From Streptococcus oralis (GTDB taxonomy: Bacteria; Bacillota; Bacilli; Lactobacillales; Streptococcaceae), in assembly GCF_001578935.1 (NCBI RefSeq), contig NZ_KQ969521.1, positions 350,395 to 407,386 of the forward strand: a stretch of DNA of 56,992 bases, in the 5' to 3' direction. The notes under the pieces were generated by a model. That model did no database searches. It was not told where the DNA came from and saw nothing but the letters and a program-made list of their open reading frames with translations. The position numbers and the translations under genes are program-made. This document shows positions 1-9,075 of this stretch, in pieces (the first letter of the stretch is position 1; each line of letters starts with the position of its first letter).

Positions 1-696
1 AACAACCAAAGCGGCAAACGTGCAGATAAAGTGAAAGTTCAAATCTTTAAGGGTGAAGGCGAAAAAGCTGAACTCGTTCAAGAAATTGAAGTTTCAGAAG
101 CAACTGGTTGGAAGTTCGAATCAAAAGCACTTCCTAAGTATGAAAATGGTACAGAAATCAAGTACACTGTCAAAGAAGTAGCTGTGAAAGAATATACCTC
201 AACAGTTACTACAGACAAAGATGGTAAGTACACAGTTACCAATGAATACACACCAGAAAAAACTTCTATAAAAGGTCGTAAGATCTGGAAAGATGAAGAG
301 AACAAAGACGGTATCCGTCCAGCATCTATCACAGTGAAACTTCTTGCCGATGGTCAAGACACTGGTAAGACTGCGGTAGCCTCAGAAGCAACTGATTGGA
401 CTTATGAGTTCACAGAACTTGAGCGTTATAAAGATACTAAAGGTACAGAATTCAAGTACTCTGTAGTAGAGGTTCCAGTTGCTGGTTATACATCTGAAGT
501 AGAAGGCTTCAATATCACAAATACACATACTCCAGAAAAACCAACACCTGGTAAACCAAATGAACCAGGAAAACCAGGTCCAAAACCTCAACTTCCTAAC
601 ACTGGTGAAAAAGCATCTAACGTAGCAGTAGTTGCAGGACTTGCTTTGATGGCAGTAACTGGTGGATTATACTTTGTAAGCCGTAAAAATAAATAA
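1..696 (+). CDS. LPXTG-anchored surface protein with Cna-B repeats (C-terminal part)
   Basis: The reading frame is open from base 1, so the N-terminus and signal peptide lie outside the window; 231 residues are visible. Two Cna-B-type domains are seen, the second opening with KGRKIWKDEENKDG and ending ITNTHTPE; such beta-sandwich stalk domains often carry an internal isopeptide bond. A Pro/Gly/Lys wall-spanning stretch follows, then LPNTG (bases 592-606), a hydrophobic helix and the basic tail SRKNK. That is the complete class A sortase sorting signal, so the protein should be cell-wall anchored, probably by the SrtA encoded at 45620. The ligand-binding part is missing, so its role (adhesin or pilus-like) cannot be assigned. 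Confidence 0.9.
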   Translation, partial: NNQSGKRADKVKVQIFKGEGEKAELVQEIEVSEATGWKFESKALPKYENGTEIKYTVKEVAVKEYTSTVTTDKDGKYTVTNEYTPEKTSIKGRKIWKDEENKDGIRPASITVKLLADGQDTGKTAVASEATDWTYEFTELERYKDTKGTEFKYSVVEVPVAGYTSEVEGFNITNTHTPEKPTPGKPNEPGKPGPKPQLPNTGEKASNVAVVAGLALMAVTGGLYFVSRKNK

Positions 697-748
697 TCTC
701 TAGATGAGAGTTGATTTTCAGTTAGTTCTTAGGAAGTAATTGGAAAGG

Positions 749-914
749 AAATGAGGCTGGAACAAAAAGATTTTGATTTTAGGAATTCTTTATTCTAAAT
801 TTTTAAAATCGATAGATTAGACAAAAAAGCGAACAAGACCGAATTCTGAATGTCAGATAACTCGTTTTGTTCGCTTTTTATATTTAAGGTTAGACTTTTG
901 TTCCAGCCTCATTT
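749..914. repeat. Nested inverted-repeat element (MITE-like), 166 bp
   Basis: A perfect 19-bp terminal inverted repeat (749-767 and 896-914, core GAGGCTGGAACAAAA) encloses a second perfect 13-bp inverted repeat (824-836 and 867-879, core AAAAAGCGAACAA). It fills the gap between two converging genes and has no coding potential. The nested structure resembles short non-autonomous elements found between streptococcal genes; I could not match it confidently to RUP, BOX or SPRITE. The inner hairpin followed by a T-rich run could also end transcription of the surface protein. Confidence 0.7.
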
Positions 915-916
915 TT

Positions 917-1453
917 TTATCTTGAGAAATATGGAAGGCTTTTCAATCGTTCGAGTAGGGGACGACTAATGAAACTAATGGCAATAATCTTACCAAGATC
1001 AGGAAGGATAAAAGGAAGAACACCAACAGCGAGTACTTTGTCAAGTGATATACCAGCAAGGAAGTGGAGGCTGAGAATACCTCCGACAAAGACGAGGGAA
1101 TCACCCAAGAGGTTGGCTAAGAAAATGCGAATATAGCCACTATTTTGATGGATGAGATAAGATGTAAGTCCTGCATAGACAAGGTCAAACCAAAGATAGC
1201 CTGAACTTGGACCGACTAAAACGTGAAATCCTGCACCACCCCCTGCAAAGACAGGTAGACCAATAGCTCCCAGTAGGAGATAGAGAGCTACAGATAAAAC
1301 AGCTTCCCTAGGTCTAAAAACAGTGGCAATCAGACCGATTGCAAAGTTTTGCAGAGTGAAGGGGACAGGACCGATAGGGAGACTGATTTGTGCTAATACG
1401 GCGATGAGAGCAGCACCGATAGCAGGAATGGCATAGATATGAGCTTTTTTCAA
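917..1453 (-). CDS. bioY: Biotin transporter substrate-binding subunit BioY
   Basis: 178 residues, the usual BioY size, with about six hydrophobic segments and the family's N-terminal stretch PIGPVPFTLQN followed by YLLLGAIGLPVFAGGGAG. BioY is the S-component of an energy-coupling factor transporter and captures biotin at the membrane; the EcfAAT module is not in this window. The start is a TTG (complement of 1451-1453) placed 9 nt after an AGAGG ribosome-binding site; no better in-frame ATG is near. The gene stands alone and converges on the surface-protein gene across the inverted-repeat element. No biotin synthesis genes are nearby, so scavenging is likely. Confidence 0.93.
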   Translation of the reverse strand: MKKAHIYAIPAIGAALIAVLAQISLPIGPVPFTLQNFAIGLIATVFRPREAVLSVALYLLLGAIGLPVFAGGGAGFHVLVGPSSGYLWFDLVYAGLTSYLIHQNSGYIRIFLANLLGDSLVFVGGILSLHFLAGISLDKVLAVGVLPFILPDLGKIIAISFISRPLLERLKSLPYFSR

Positions 1454-1489
1454 AACTGTTAACCTCTTTTCAAAATTATAGTAACTATT
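1454..1489 (-). promoter_or_regulatory. Candidate BirA-type operator in the bioY leader
   Basis: An imperfect dyad AAnnGTTA (1454-1461) / TAACnnTT (1482-1489) lies just downstream of a TATAAT-type -10 (minus strand, about 1487-1492) and covers the ribosome-binding site. Position and GTTAAC core resemble BirA operators controlling bioY in Firmicutes. The left half-site is imperfect, so this is an inference. Confidence 0.4.
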
Positions 1490-1564
1490 ATACTGATTTA
1501 GAAAGAAAAGTCAACCTATTTTTAAAATCAAGGTAACAATTTTGTAACAGCCGATTTTACAAGT

Positions 1565-1589
1565 AAAAAGAGACCTCAAGAGGTCTCTT
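1565..1589 (-). terminator. Rho-independent terminator of gor
   Basis: A 9-bp stem AAGAGACCT/AGGTCTCTT with a CAAG-type loop is followed on the minus strand by a T run. It lies just past the gor stop codon. Confidence 0.85.
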
Positions 1590-1596
1590 GCGATAA

Positions 1597-2943
1597 TTAG
1601 CGCATGGTTACAAATTCTTCTGAGGCGGTTGGGTGGATAGCTACTGTAGCATCAAAGTCTGCCTTGGTAGCCCCCATCTTGATGGCAACAGCGAATCCTT
1701 GAATCATCTCATCCACTCCGTAACCAAGTCCGTGAAGTCCAACAACTTTTTCGTCAGCACCGGCGGTGATGAGTTTGAAGCGAGATTCTTGACGATGGCT
1801 TGTAACGGCAGAGTACATAGATGCAAAGCTTGACTTGTAAACTTTGATGTTATCTTGGCCGTATTCTTTGATCGCTTGATCCTCAGTTAAACCAACCGTT
1901 CCGATTGCTGGGTGTGAGAAGACAACAGTAGGGATAGTCGTGTAGTCCATCTTGGCATTTGTTTTCCCGTTGAAGAGGCGTTCAGATAAGGTACGTCCTG
2001 CCTTGATGGCTACCGGGGTCAGTTCCTTCTCACCAGTAACGTCTCCAAGAGCATAGATGCCATCTACAACTGTATTTTGGTATTCATCTACTTGGATAAA
2101 TCCACGTTGGTTGAGTGTAACTCCAGCCTTTTCTAACTCTAGACCATCTACATTTGGACGGCGACCGGTAGCCCAGATAACTTGGCTTGCAGTGTGACTA
2201 GAGCCGTCTTCGAAATGAATGGTAGTACCTTGCTCCGTTTCTTCGAGCTTGACGGGTACCTTATGCGTGTGCAAAGGTAGACCTGTTTTTTCCATTTCAT
2301 TGACAAGTCCTTCAACGATGTAGCTGTCAAAACCACGCAAGGGACGATCACGACGGACAAATAAATCCGTTTTTACTCCTAGTGCGTGGAGAACACCTGC
2401 TAATTCAACAGCGATATAACCAGCTCCAAGAATCGCAACGGATTCAGGAAGTTGCTCCCAAGCAAAGACATCGTCTGAGCTACCACCGAGTTCAGCTCCA
2501 GGAATAGCTGGGATGCTTGGACGAGCGCCAGTCGCAATCACGATATGCTTGGCACGAATCAATTCACCATTAACGCTGACGGTGTGGGAATCAACAAAAT
2601 GAGCACGACCTTCAATCAAATCAACCCCGTTGCGCTTGAAACTTCCATCATAAGACGAGCGGGCACGATCGATGTAGGCTTCACGGTTTTGACGAAGTTT
2701 AGCAAAATCAAATTGAACATCTGAACTTGTAAAACCATAGTCAGGGCCGTAGTGGTGGAAGCTTTCAGCGATTTGAGCTCCATACCACATGATTTTCTTA
2801 GGAACACAGCCGACATTGACGCAGGTTCCGCCTAATTTTTTCTCCTCGATAACAGCTGCTTTAGCCCCGTGTTCGCCAGCTCGGTTCATAGTGGCAATGC
2901 CGCCGCTTCCTCCACCGATGGCGATGATATCATATTCTCTCAT
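1597..2943 (-). CDS. gor: Glutathione-disulfide reductase
   Basis: 448 residues. FAD-binding GGGSGG near residue 11; the redox pair is in GGTCVNVGC (C41 and C46). The second dinucleotide fold is [11 protein letters not shown], followed by RRDRPLR, whose arginines suit NADPH. The C-terminal HPTASEEF carries the catalytic His/Glu of the partner subunit. It reduces GSSG with NADPH; streptococci of this group import glutathione and use it against oxidants. An upstream in-frame extension to 3084 exists, but the ATG at 2943 follows a strong AAGGAG site and matches the family's N-terminus. It is divergent from the MacA-like gene. Confidence 0.95.
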   Translation of the reverse strand: MREYDIIAIGGGSGGIATMNRAGEHGAKAAVIEEKKLGGTCVNVGCVPKKIMWYGAQIAESFHHYGPDYGFTSSDVQFDFAKLRQNREAYIDRARSSYDGSFKRNGVDLIEGRAHFVDSHTVSVNGELIRAKHIVIATGARPSIPAIPGAELGGSSDDVFAWEQLPESVAILGAGYIAVELAGVLHALGVKTDLFVRRDRPLRGFDSYIVEGLVNEMEKTGLPLHTHKVPVKLEETEQGTTIHFEDGSSHTASQVIWATGRRPNVDGLELEKAGVTLNQRGFIQVDEYQNTVVDGIYALGDVTGEKELTPVAIKAGRTLSERLFNGKTNAKMDYTTIPTVVFSHPAIGTVGLTEDQAIKEYGQDNIKVYKSSFASMYSAVTSHRQESRFKLITAGADEKVVGLHGLGYGVDEMIQGFAVAIKMGATKADFDATVAIHPTASEEFVTMR

Positions 2944-3112
2944 AGAAAACTCCTTATAGCTTTGATAGTCATATTCTATCGTTTTTATTTTTTGAATGCA
3001 AAAATCTGCTACGATAAAAAAATTATAAAAACGCTTGCCAAATTCAAAAAGATATTGTATTATATATCTAGCACAATAATCCAATAAACGAATACCGAAC
3101 GAAATAATGATC

Positions 3113-3142
3113 CTGAATTGTCATTGTTTCCATCTGAACTGT
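3113..3142 (-). promoter_or_regulatory. Tandem LytTR-type (ComE-like) binding site
   Basis: Two near-identical 17-bp direct repeats (3113-3129 and 3134-3150, one mismatch) are offset by 21 bp, two helical turns. Read on the minus strand they start ACAGTTCAG and ACAATTCAG, separated by 12 bp. The first matches the LytTR-family half-site [TA][AC][CA]GTTN[AG][TG] at all nine positions, the second at eight. The 9-12-9 layout is that described for the pneumococcal competence regulator ComE. The right repeat overlaps the -35 of the rightward promoter. The orientation is reversed relative to that promoter, which is a caveat. Confidence 0.6.
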
Positions 3143-3144
3143 CA

Positions 3145-3173
3145 TTGTTTGGTCTCGGTATTTCTGATATAAT
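3145..3173 (+). promoter_or_regulatory. Promoter of the MacAB-like operon
   Basis: TTGTTT (3145-3150), a 17-bp spacer and TATAAT (3168-3173) with an extended TG motif. Transcription would start near 3180, about 30 nt before the ATG at 3210. The -35 is embedded in the tandem LytTR-type repeat. Confidence 0.7.
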
Positions 3174-3209
3174 GGTTTTTGTAAGGCAAAAGAATAAAGG
3201 AGCTTAAAA

Positions 3210-4394
3210 ATGAAAAGAAATAAGAAGGCAAAAAAATGGCAATTATACACAGCGATTGGTGTTGCCAGTGCTATTGTTATCGGTGCTGCGGGGATTCTGA
3301 TTTTTAGACAACCTTCCCAGTCAGCAGTCAAGGAGGAAACCTCTCATATCGTTACTGCTAAGGAAGGTTCTGTTGCTTCATCGGTTCTCTTGTCAGGTAC
3401 GGTTACAGCAAAAAATGAACAATACGTTTATTTTGATGCTAGTAAGGGAGATTTAGATGAAATTCTCGTTTCGGTTGGGGACAAGGTCGAAGAAGGGCAA
3501 GCTTTGGTCAAATACAGCAGTGCAGATGCTCAAGCTGCCTATGATGCGGCTGATCGTGCAGTTGCAAAGGCAGACCGTCATATCGAGGAGTTAAACAAGG
3601 CTCGTGAGAATGCATCAGCTGTACCAGCTTCCCCACAAGTTCCAACAGAAGCAGGATTCCCAGAACAAGCGCAAGCAGGGACTTCTTCCGTATCTTCTAT
3701 TGATTCTCAAATCAGTGATGCCAAGGATAACCGTGCAGATGCTGTGGCTCAGCTCAACAAGGCTCAAGCTCAGCTAGATGCTGCAACTGTCCTCAGTACA
3801 CTAGAAGGGACTGTAGTTGAAGTTAATCATAATGTTTCCAAATCGCCAACAGGTAATAGCCAAGTGGTAGTACATGTCGTAAGTAATGAAAACTTGCAAG
3901 TCAAAGGGGAGTTGTCTGAATACAACCTTGCTAACCTTTCTGTTGGGCAAGAAGTTACCTTTACTTCGAAGGTTTACCAAGATAAGAGCTGGACAGGAAA
4001 AATTAGCTATATTTCTGATTATCCTAAAAACAACGGAGAAGCAGCAAATGCAGCCCTTGGAGGGAATACTGGATCTAAGTACCCTTATACTGTTGATGTG
4101 ACCAGCGATATCGGTGAGTTGAAACAAGGCTTCTCAGTCAGTGTGGAAGTCAAAAACAAGAGTAAAGCCATCCTTGTTCCTTTAACAAGTGTTGTTACCG
4201 AAAATGACAAGAACTATGTCTGGCTTGTTGACGACCAGAAAAAAGTGAAGAAGGTAGAAGTTACTTTGGGGAATGCGGACGCAGACAACCAAGAAATTAC
4301 TTCAGGTTTGACAGACGGAGCCAAGGTCATCAGTAATCCAACATCTTCCTTGGAAGAAGGAAAAGAGGTGAAGGCTGATGAAGAAACTAATTAG
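3210..4394 (+). CDS. MacA-like efflux adaptor protein (membrane fusion protein)
   Basis: 394 residues. A basic N-terminus and one membrane helix (about residues 12-31) are followed by an external part: a biotinyl-lipoyl-like half motif (VSVGDKVEEGQALVKY), an Ala/Lys/Asp-rich coiled coil (about 105-195) and HlyD/MacA-type beta domains. It matches the adaptor of the pneumococcal MacAB-like pump I know as Spr0693 (SP_0785), which oligomerises into a tube on the ABC permease. A clear AAAGGAG site precedes the ATG. The stop overlaps the ATPase start by 17 nt, so the three genes form one operon. Exported substrates are probably antimicrobial peptides or drugs; this is inferred from the family. Confidence 0.9.
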   Translation: MKRNKKAKKWQLYTAIGVASAIVIGAAGILIFRQPSQSAVKEETSHIVTAKEGSVASSVLLSGTVTAKNEQYVYFDASKGDLDEILVSVGDKVEEGQALVKYSSADAQAAYDAADRAVAKADRHIEELNKARENASAVPASPQVPTEAGFPEQAQAGTSSVSSIDSQISDAKDNRADAVAQLNKAQAQLDAATVLSTLEGTVVEVNHNVSKSPTGNSQVVVHVVSNENLQVKGELSEYNLANLSVGQEVTFTSKVYQDKSWTGKISYISDYPKNNGEAANAALGGNTGSKYPYTVDVTSDIGELKQGFSVSVEVKNKSKAILVPLTSVVTENDKNYVWLVDDQKKVKKVEVTLGNADADNQEITSGLTDGAKVISNPTSSLEEGKEVKADEETN

Positions 4395-5079
4395 TCTCAA
4401 AAATATTTGCAGGAGTTATCGAAATGGTGACCAAGAACTGCAGGTCCTTAAAAATATCAATCTAGAAGTTCATGAAGGTGAGTTTGTTGCCATTATGGGA
4501 CCGTCTGGTTCTGGTAAGTCTACCTTGATGAATACCATCGGAATGTTGGATACACCAACCAGTGGAGAGTATTATCTTGAAGGTCAAGAAGTGGCAGGTC
4601 TTGGAGAGAAACAACTTGCAAAGGTTCGTAACCAGCAAATCGGCTTTGTCTTTCAGCAGTTCTTTCTCTTGTCCAAGCTCAATGCACTTCAAAACGTTGA
4701 ATTGCCCTTGATTTACGCTGGTGTTTCGGCTTCAAAGCGTCGGAAATTGGCGGAGGAATTTCTGGAAAAGGTTGATCTGACGGAGCGCAGTCATCATTTG
4801 CCTTCTGAGTTATCTGGTGGTCAAAAGCAACGTGTAGCGATTGCGCGTGCCTTGGTAAATAATCCTTCTATCATCCTAGCAGACGAACCAACAGGTGCCT
4901 TGGATACCAAGACGGGAAATCAAATCATGCAACTGTTGGTGGAGTTAAACAAGGAAGGAAAAACCATTATTATGGTCACGCATGAGCCTGAGATTGCTGC
5001 CTATGCCAAACGCCAGATTGTTATTCGTGATGGGGTCATCTCATCAGACAGTACTCAGGTAGAAAAGGAGGAAAACTAA
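4378..5079 (+). CDS. MacB-type ABC transporter ATP-binding protein
   Basis: 233 residues with Walker A GPSGSGKST (41-49), the signature LSGGQKQR, Walker B IILADEPTGALD and a switch histidine in VTHE. Family: MacB/LolD-type ATPases that drive mechanotransmission pumps. It powers the permease encoded 1 nt downstream and works with the adaptor upstream. It is translationally coupled by overlap with the adaptor gene. Confidence 0.95.
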   Translation: MKKLISLKNICRSYRNGDQELQVLKNINLEVHEGEFVAIMGPSGSGKSTLMNTIGMLDTPTSGEYYLEGQEVAGLGEKQLAKVRNQQIGFVFQQFFLLSKLNALQNVELPLIYAGVSASKRRKLAEEFLEKVDLTERSHHLPSELSGGQKQRVAIARALVNNPSIILADEPTGALDTKTGNQIMQLLVELNKEGKTIIMVTHEPEIAAYAKRQIVIRDGVISSDSTQVEKEEN

Positions 5080-5080
5080 G

Positions 5081-6340
5081 ATGCAGAATCTGAAATTTGC
5101 CTTTTCATCCATCATGGCCCACAAGATGCGTTCCTTCCTGACCATGATTGGGATTATCATCGGAGTTTCGTCTGTCGTCGTCATCATGGCTCTGGGAGAC
5201 TCCATGTCTCGTCAGGTTAATAAAAACATGACCAAATCACAGAAGGATATCCATGTCTTTTTCTCTCCTATCAAAAGCAAGGACGGTTCCTTTACGCAGA
5301 AACAATCCGCTTTGACAGTCAGTGGGAAAGAAGAGGATGTTCATGTTGAACCACCAAAACCACTGGAGTCTTGGGTCAAGGAGGCCGCCAAACTCAAAGG
5401 AGTAGACAGTTACTATGTCACCAACTCGACTAACGTCACCCTATCTTATAAGGATAAGAAGGTTGAACGAGCGACTCTGACAGGCGGAAATAGCACCTAC
5501 ATGAGCGCAGTTGAAAATGAAATCGTTGCGGGTAGAAGTCTAAGACCGCAAGACTACAAGGAATTTGCCAGTGTGATTTTGCTGGACGAAGAACTAGCCA
5601 AGAGTTTGTTTGATAGTCCCGAAGCTGCGGTTAATCAAATCATCTCTGTTAATGAATTTAGTTACCGTGTGATTGGCGTTTATACTAGCAATGAAGCTAA
5701 AACTGCTAAAGCCTTTGGGATTGGTGGTCTTCCAATTACGACCAATATTTCTCTCGCAGCCAATTTTAATACTGATGAAATCTCGAACATCGTCTTTCGT
5801 GTCAATGATACTAGTCTAACGCAGACCTTGGGTCCAGAGTTGGCTCGAAAACTGACTGAGATTGCAGGTCTTCAGCAAGGAGAGTACCAAGTTGCGGATG
5901 CAACTGCCGCCTTCCAAGAGGTACAACAACTATTTGGTTTTATGACAACCATTATCAGTGCCATCGCAGGAATCTCTCTCTTTGTCGGGGGAACTGGTGT
6001 TATGAATATCATGCTGGTTTCGGTGACAGAACGCACGCGGGAGATTGGTCTGCGGAAAGCTCTCGGAGCTACTCGGGCTAATATCTTGGTACAGTTTTTG
6101 ATTGAGTCTATGATCTTGACCTTGCTAGGTGGTGTCATCGGTCTTGGGATTGCTGCTGGAATGACCATGTTAGCTGGAGTATTGCTTCAAAACATGATTG
6201 CAGGTATTGAGGTTGGGGTTTCCCTTCCAATCGCTCTCTTTAGCTTGGCTGTGTCAGCAAGTGTTGGGATGATATTTGGAGTCTTGCCAGCCAATAAAGC
6301 GTCTAAGCTTGATCCGATTGAAGCTCTTCGTTATGAATAA
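5081..6340 (+). CDS. MacB-like ABC transporter permease (FtsX domain)
   Basis: 419 residues. One N-terminal helix (about 15-38, FLTMIGIIIGVSSVVVIM) precedes a large extracellular MacB_PCD domain (about 40-270). A three-helix FtsX module follows (about 275-410) with the typical VTERTREIGLRKALGA coupling loop, and the C-terminus ends DPIEALRYE. Third gene of the efflux operon, closed by a terminator at 6354. Orthologues are pneumococcal SP_0787/Spr0695. Confidence 0.95.
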   Translation: MQNLKFAFSSIMAHKMRSFLTMIGIIIGVSSVVVIMALGDSMSRQVNKNMTKSQKDIHVFFSPIKSKDGSFTQKQSALTVSGKEEDVHVEPPKPLESWVKEAAKLKGVDSYYVTNSTNVTLSYKDKKVERATLTGGNSTYMSAVENEIVAGRSLRPQDYKEFASVILLDEELAKSLFDSPEAAVNQIISVNEFSYRVIGVYTSNEAKTAKAFGIGGLPITTNISLAANFNTDEISNIVFRVNDTSLTQTLGPELARKLTEIAGLQQGEYQVADATAAFQEVQQLFGFMTTIISAIAGISLFVGGTGVMNIMLVSVTERTREIGLRKALGATRANILVQFLIESMILTLLGGVIGLGIAAGMTMLAGVLLQNMIAGIEVGVSLPIALFSLAVSASVGMIFGVLPANKASKLDPIEALRYE

Positions 6341-6353
6341 GATATAGAGCAGA

Positions 6354-6387
6354 AAAAACAAGATGGACATTTGTCTGTCTTGTTTTT
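6354..6387 (+). terminator. Rho-independent terminator of the efflux operon
   Basis: A 14-bp stem with two G-U pairs (left arm AAAACAAGATGGAC, right arm GTCTGTCTTGTTTT) ends in a T run. It isolates the pump operon from metG. Confidence 0.85.
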
Positions 6388-6421
6388 GTATGGATTTTCC
6401 TATCGAAAATCACTAAAAATA

Positions 6422-6430
6422 TGATATAAT
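6422..6430 (+). promoter_or_regulatory. Extended -10 promoter of metG
   Basis: TGATATAAT at 6422-6430. The predicted leader is about 40 nt, too short for a T-box or a SAM riboswitch, and none is visible. Confidence 0.65.
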
Positions 6431-6475
6431 GAAGTGTTAGAAAAACAGGTTTCATTTGCCTGGAAAGGAAAAATT

Positions 6476-8473
6476 ATGTCTGAAAAGAATTTTTATATTA
6501 CAACACCGATTTACTATCCATCTGGTAAACTTCATATCGGTTCTGCTTACACAACCATCGCCTGTGATGTCCTAGCTCGCTATAAACGCCTCATGGGCTA
6601 CGATGTCTTTTATCTGACAGGTCTTGACGAACATGGTCAGAAAATCCAGCAAAAAGCGGAAGAAGCTGGCATCACACCACAAGCCTATGTTGATGGGATG
6701 GCAGTTGGTGTCAAAGAACTCTGGAAATTACTCGATATCTCATATGATAAATTTATCCGTACAACTGATGACTACCATGAAAAAGTAGTAGCTCAAGTCT
6801 TTGAACGCTTGCTTGCTCAAGATGATATCTACTTGGGTGAATACTCTGGTTGGTATTCAGTTTCAGATGAGGAATTCTTTACAGAAAGCCAGCTTGCGGA
6901 AGTTTTCCGTGATGAAGCTGGAAATGTGACGGGCGGTATCGCTCCATCAGGACATGAAGTGGAATGGGTTTCAGAAGAGTCTTATTTCCTTCGCCTCAGC
7001 AAATACCAAGACCGTTTGGTCGAATTTTTCAAATCACATCCTGACTTCATCACTCCTGATGGTCGTCTCAATGAAATGTTGAAAAACTTTATTGAGCCAG
7101 GTTTGGAAGATTTAGCAGTATCACGTACAACCTTTACATGGGGAGTTCCAGTCCCATCCAATCCAAAACACGTTGTCTACGTTTGGATTGATGCCCTTCT
7201 CAACTATGCGACTGCTCTTGGTTACGGTCAAGACGATCATGCTAACTACGACAAGTTCTGGAATGGAACGGTCTTCCACATGGTAGGGAAAGACATCCTT
7301 CGTTTCCACTCAATCTACTGGCCAATCCTTCTCATGATGTTGGATATGAAATTGCCTGACCGCTTGATTGCCCACGGTTGGTTTGTCATGAAAGACGGCA
7401 AGATGTCTAAGTCTAAAGGGAATGTCGTCTATCCTGAAATGTTGGTAGAGCGTTATGGACTGGATCCGCTTCGTTACTACCTCATGCGTAGCCTTCCAGT
7501 CGGTTCAGACGGAACCTTTACTCCAGAAGACTATGTAGGACGTATCAACTATGAATTGGCCAATGACCTCGGAAACCTCCTCAACCGTACGGTTTCCATG
7601 ATTAACAAGTACTTTGATGGGCAAGTCCCTGCCTATGTAGAGGGTGTGACTGAATTTGATAATGCTCTTGCTCAAGTAGCAGAGCAATCTATCTCTGACT
7701 TCCATACACACATGGAAGCCGTTGATTACCCACGTGCCCTTGAAGCAGTCTGGACCCTTATCTCTCGTACCAACAAATACATCGATGAGACAGCCCCATG
7801 GGTCTTGGCTAAGGATGAAGAGCACCGTGACCAATTGGCAAGTGTCATGAGCCACTTGGCAGCCAGCCTTCGTGTCGTAGCTCACATGATTGAGCCATTT
7901 ATGATGGAAACTAGCCGTGCTGTATTGGCACAACTTGGTCTAGCAGAAGTTTCTAGCCTAGAAAACTTGAGCTTGGCTGATTTCCCTGCAGGTGTGACTG
8001 TTGTTGCCAAAGGAACACCAATCTTCCCACGTCTCGACATGGAAGAAGAGATTGCCTATATCAAGGAACAAATGGAAGGCAACAAACCAGCCGTCGAAAA
8101 AGAATGGAATCCAGATGAAGTTGAACCCAAACTCAACAAGGATGAAATTAAGTTTGAAGACTTCGATAAGGTCGAAATCCGTGTCGCAGAAGTCAAAGAA
8201 GTGTCTAAAGTGGAAGGTTCTGATAAGTTGCTCCAATTCCGCCTAGATGCTGGTGGTGGCGAAGACCGTCAAATCCTCTCAGGAATAGCTAAATACTATC
8301 CAAACGAACAAGAATTGGTCGGCAAGAAAGTCCAAATCGTTGCCAACCTTAAACCACGCAAGATGATGAAAAAATATGTCAGCCAAGGAATGATCCTCTC
8401 AGCTGAACATGATGGACAATTAACCCTTCTCACAGTTGATCCAGCTGTACCAAACGGAAGTGTGATTGGGTAA
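6476..8473 (+). CDS. metG: Methionine-tRNA ligase
   Basis: 665 residues. Class I synthetase: the HIGH motif appears as HIGS in [10 protein letters not shown], and KMSKS as KMSKSKGN in the catalytic core. An anticodon-binding helical domain follows. The C-terminus is an EMAP/Trbp111-like tRNA-binding OB fold (about 560-665, KVEIRVAEV...[13 protein letters not shown]). It charges tRNA-Met and the initiator tRNA. The ATG at 6476, preceded by GGAAAGGAAA, gives the normal N-terminus; the in-frame extension to 6434 would start before any plausible ribosome-binding site. Monocistronic between two terminators. Confidence 0.97.
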   Translation: MSEKNFYITTPIYYPSGKLHIGSAYTTIACDVLARYKRLMGYDVFYLTGLDEHGQKIQQKAEEAGITPQAYVDGMAVGVKELWKLLDISYDKFIRTTDDYHEKVVAQVFERLLAQDDIYLGEYSGWYSVSDEEFFTESQLAEVFRDEAGNVTGGIAPSGHEVEWVSEESYFLRLSKYQDRLVEFFKSHPDFITPDGRLNEMLKNFIEPGLEDLAVSRTTFTWGVPVPSNPKHVVYVWIDALLNYATALGYGQDDHANYDKFWNGTVFHMVGKDILRFHSIYWPILLMMLDMKLPDRLIAHGWFVMKDGKMSKSKGNVVYPEMLVERYGLDPLRYYLMRSLPVGSDGTFTPEDYVGRINYELANDLGNLLNRTVSMINKYFDGQVPAYVEGVTEFDNALAQVAEQSISDFHTHMEAVDYPRALEAVWTLISRTNKYIDETAPWVLAKDEEHRDQLASVMSHLAASLRVVAHMIEPFMMETSRAVLAQLGLAEVSSLENLSLADFPAGVTVVAKGTPIFPRLDMEEEIAYIKEQMEGNKPAVEKEWNPDEVEPKLNKDEIKFEDFDKVEIRVAEVKEVSKVEGSDKLLQFRLDAGGGEDRQILSGIAKYYPNEQELVGKKVQIVANLKPRKMMKKYVSQGMILSAEHDGQLTLLTVDPAVPNGSVIG

Positions 8474-8477
8474 TAGC

Positions 8478-8507
8478 AAAAAACCAACGTTAGACACGTT
8501 GGTTTTT
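8478..8507. terminator. Bidirectional terminator between metG and the FlaR-like gene
   Basis: A 12-bp stem AAAAACCAACGT/ACGTTGGTTTTT with a TAGAC loop has A and T runs on either side, so it can work in both directions. The stop codon and last residues (NQRV) of the minus-strand gene lie inside it. Confidence 0.88.
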
Positions 8508-9023
8508 CTTGTTATGTACGAGATTTTCTAAGAAGTAATCCATCTCCTTTTGCGACTTGAGGACAATTACTTTATCAGGGTAGGTTTTTTGAACCTGCTG
8601 ATAGCGTACTTTAGCATTCTTTGTCCGCCCATCCCAGAGAATCCATCTGATAAAGTCCCAGTCAAATCGTTCAGGGCAACCTGCAGCCATACTTTCTCTG
8701 ACCTTGCCTCGGTATGTGAGATACCGTTTAAAGGCTCGAAAGAGACAAGTCCATGGTGAAAAATTGAGAAAGATGATTTGGTCAGCTTCCAACATTCTTT
8801 CTTCATAGCAACACCAAGAGTAATTGCCGTCGATGACCCAAGCTTCGTGCTTTGTGAGAAAGTTTTTCATCTCGCCCAACATCCATTCGCGGTCACTGTC
8901 TTGCCAACCAGGTTGAAATTGGAGTGTATCCATATGCAGTTTGGGGATGGAGTAGTAGTTTGACAACTTTTCAGCTAGAGTTGACTTGCCGGCTCCAGAA
9001 TATCCGATGATTGCTATTTTCAT
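8490..9023 (-). CDS. P-loop kinase-like protein (annotated elsewhere as DNA topology modulation protein FlaR)
   Basis: 177 residues with Walker A GYSGAGKST (8-16) near the N-terminus and the adenylate-kinase-like layout of the family often called topology modulation protein or FlaR. Substrate is unknown; small-molecule kinase activity is plausible but unproven. An in-frame extension to 9086 would run into the rpsT end; the ATG at 9023 follows AAGGAAG, fits the P-loop position and is preferred. The last codons form one arm of the shared terminator, so termination and the end of translation coincide. Confidence 0.75.
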   Translation of the reverse strand: MKIAIIGYSGAGKSTLAEKLSNYYSIPKLHMDTLQFQPGWQDSDREWMLGEMKNFLTKHEAWVIDGNYSWCCYEERMLEADQIIFLNFSPWTCLFRAFKRYLTYRGKVRESMAAGCPERFDWDFIRWILWDGRTKNAKVRYQQVQKTYPDKVIVLKSQKEMDYFLENLVHNKKNQRV

Positions 9024-9048
9024 TTTCTTCCTTTTCTGATTAGAGGAC

Positions 9049-9073
9049 AAAAAAACAGCCTCTGTGGACTGTT
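9049..9073 (-). terminator. Terminator of rpsT
   Basis: On the minus strand, AAACAG...CC / GG...CTGTTT is followed by seven T's, three bases past the rpsT stop. Confidence 0.75.
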
Positions 9074-9075
9074 TC

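Noticed and set aside
6388..6475. T-box or SAM riboswitch before metG
   Set aside because: The leader after the -10 box is only about 40 nt and lacks the T-box sequence and any terminator fold.
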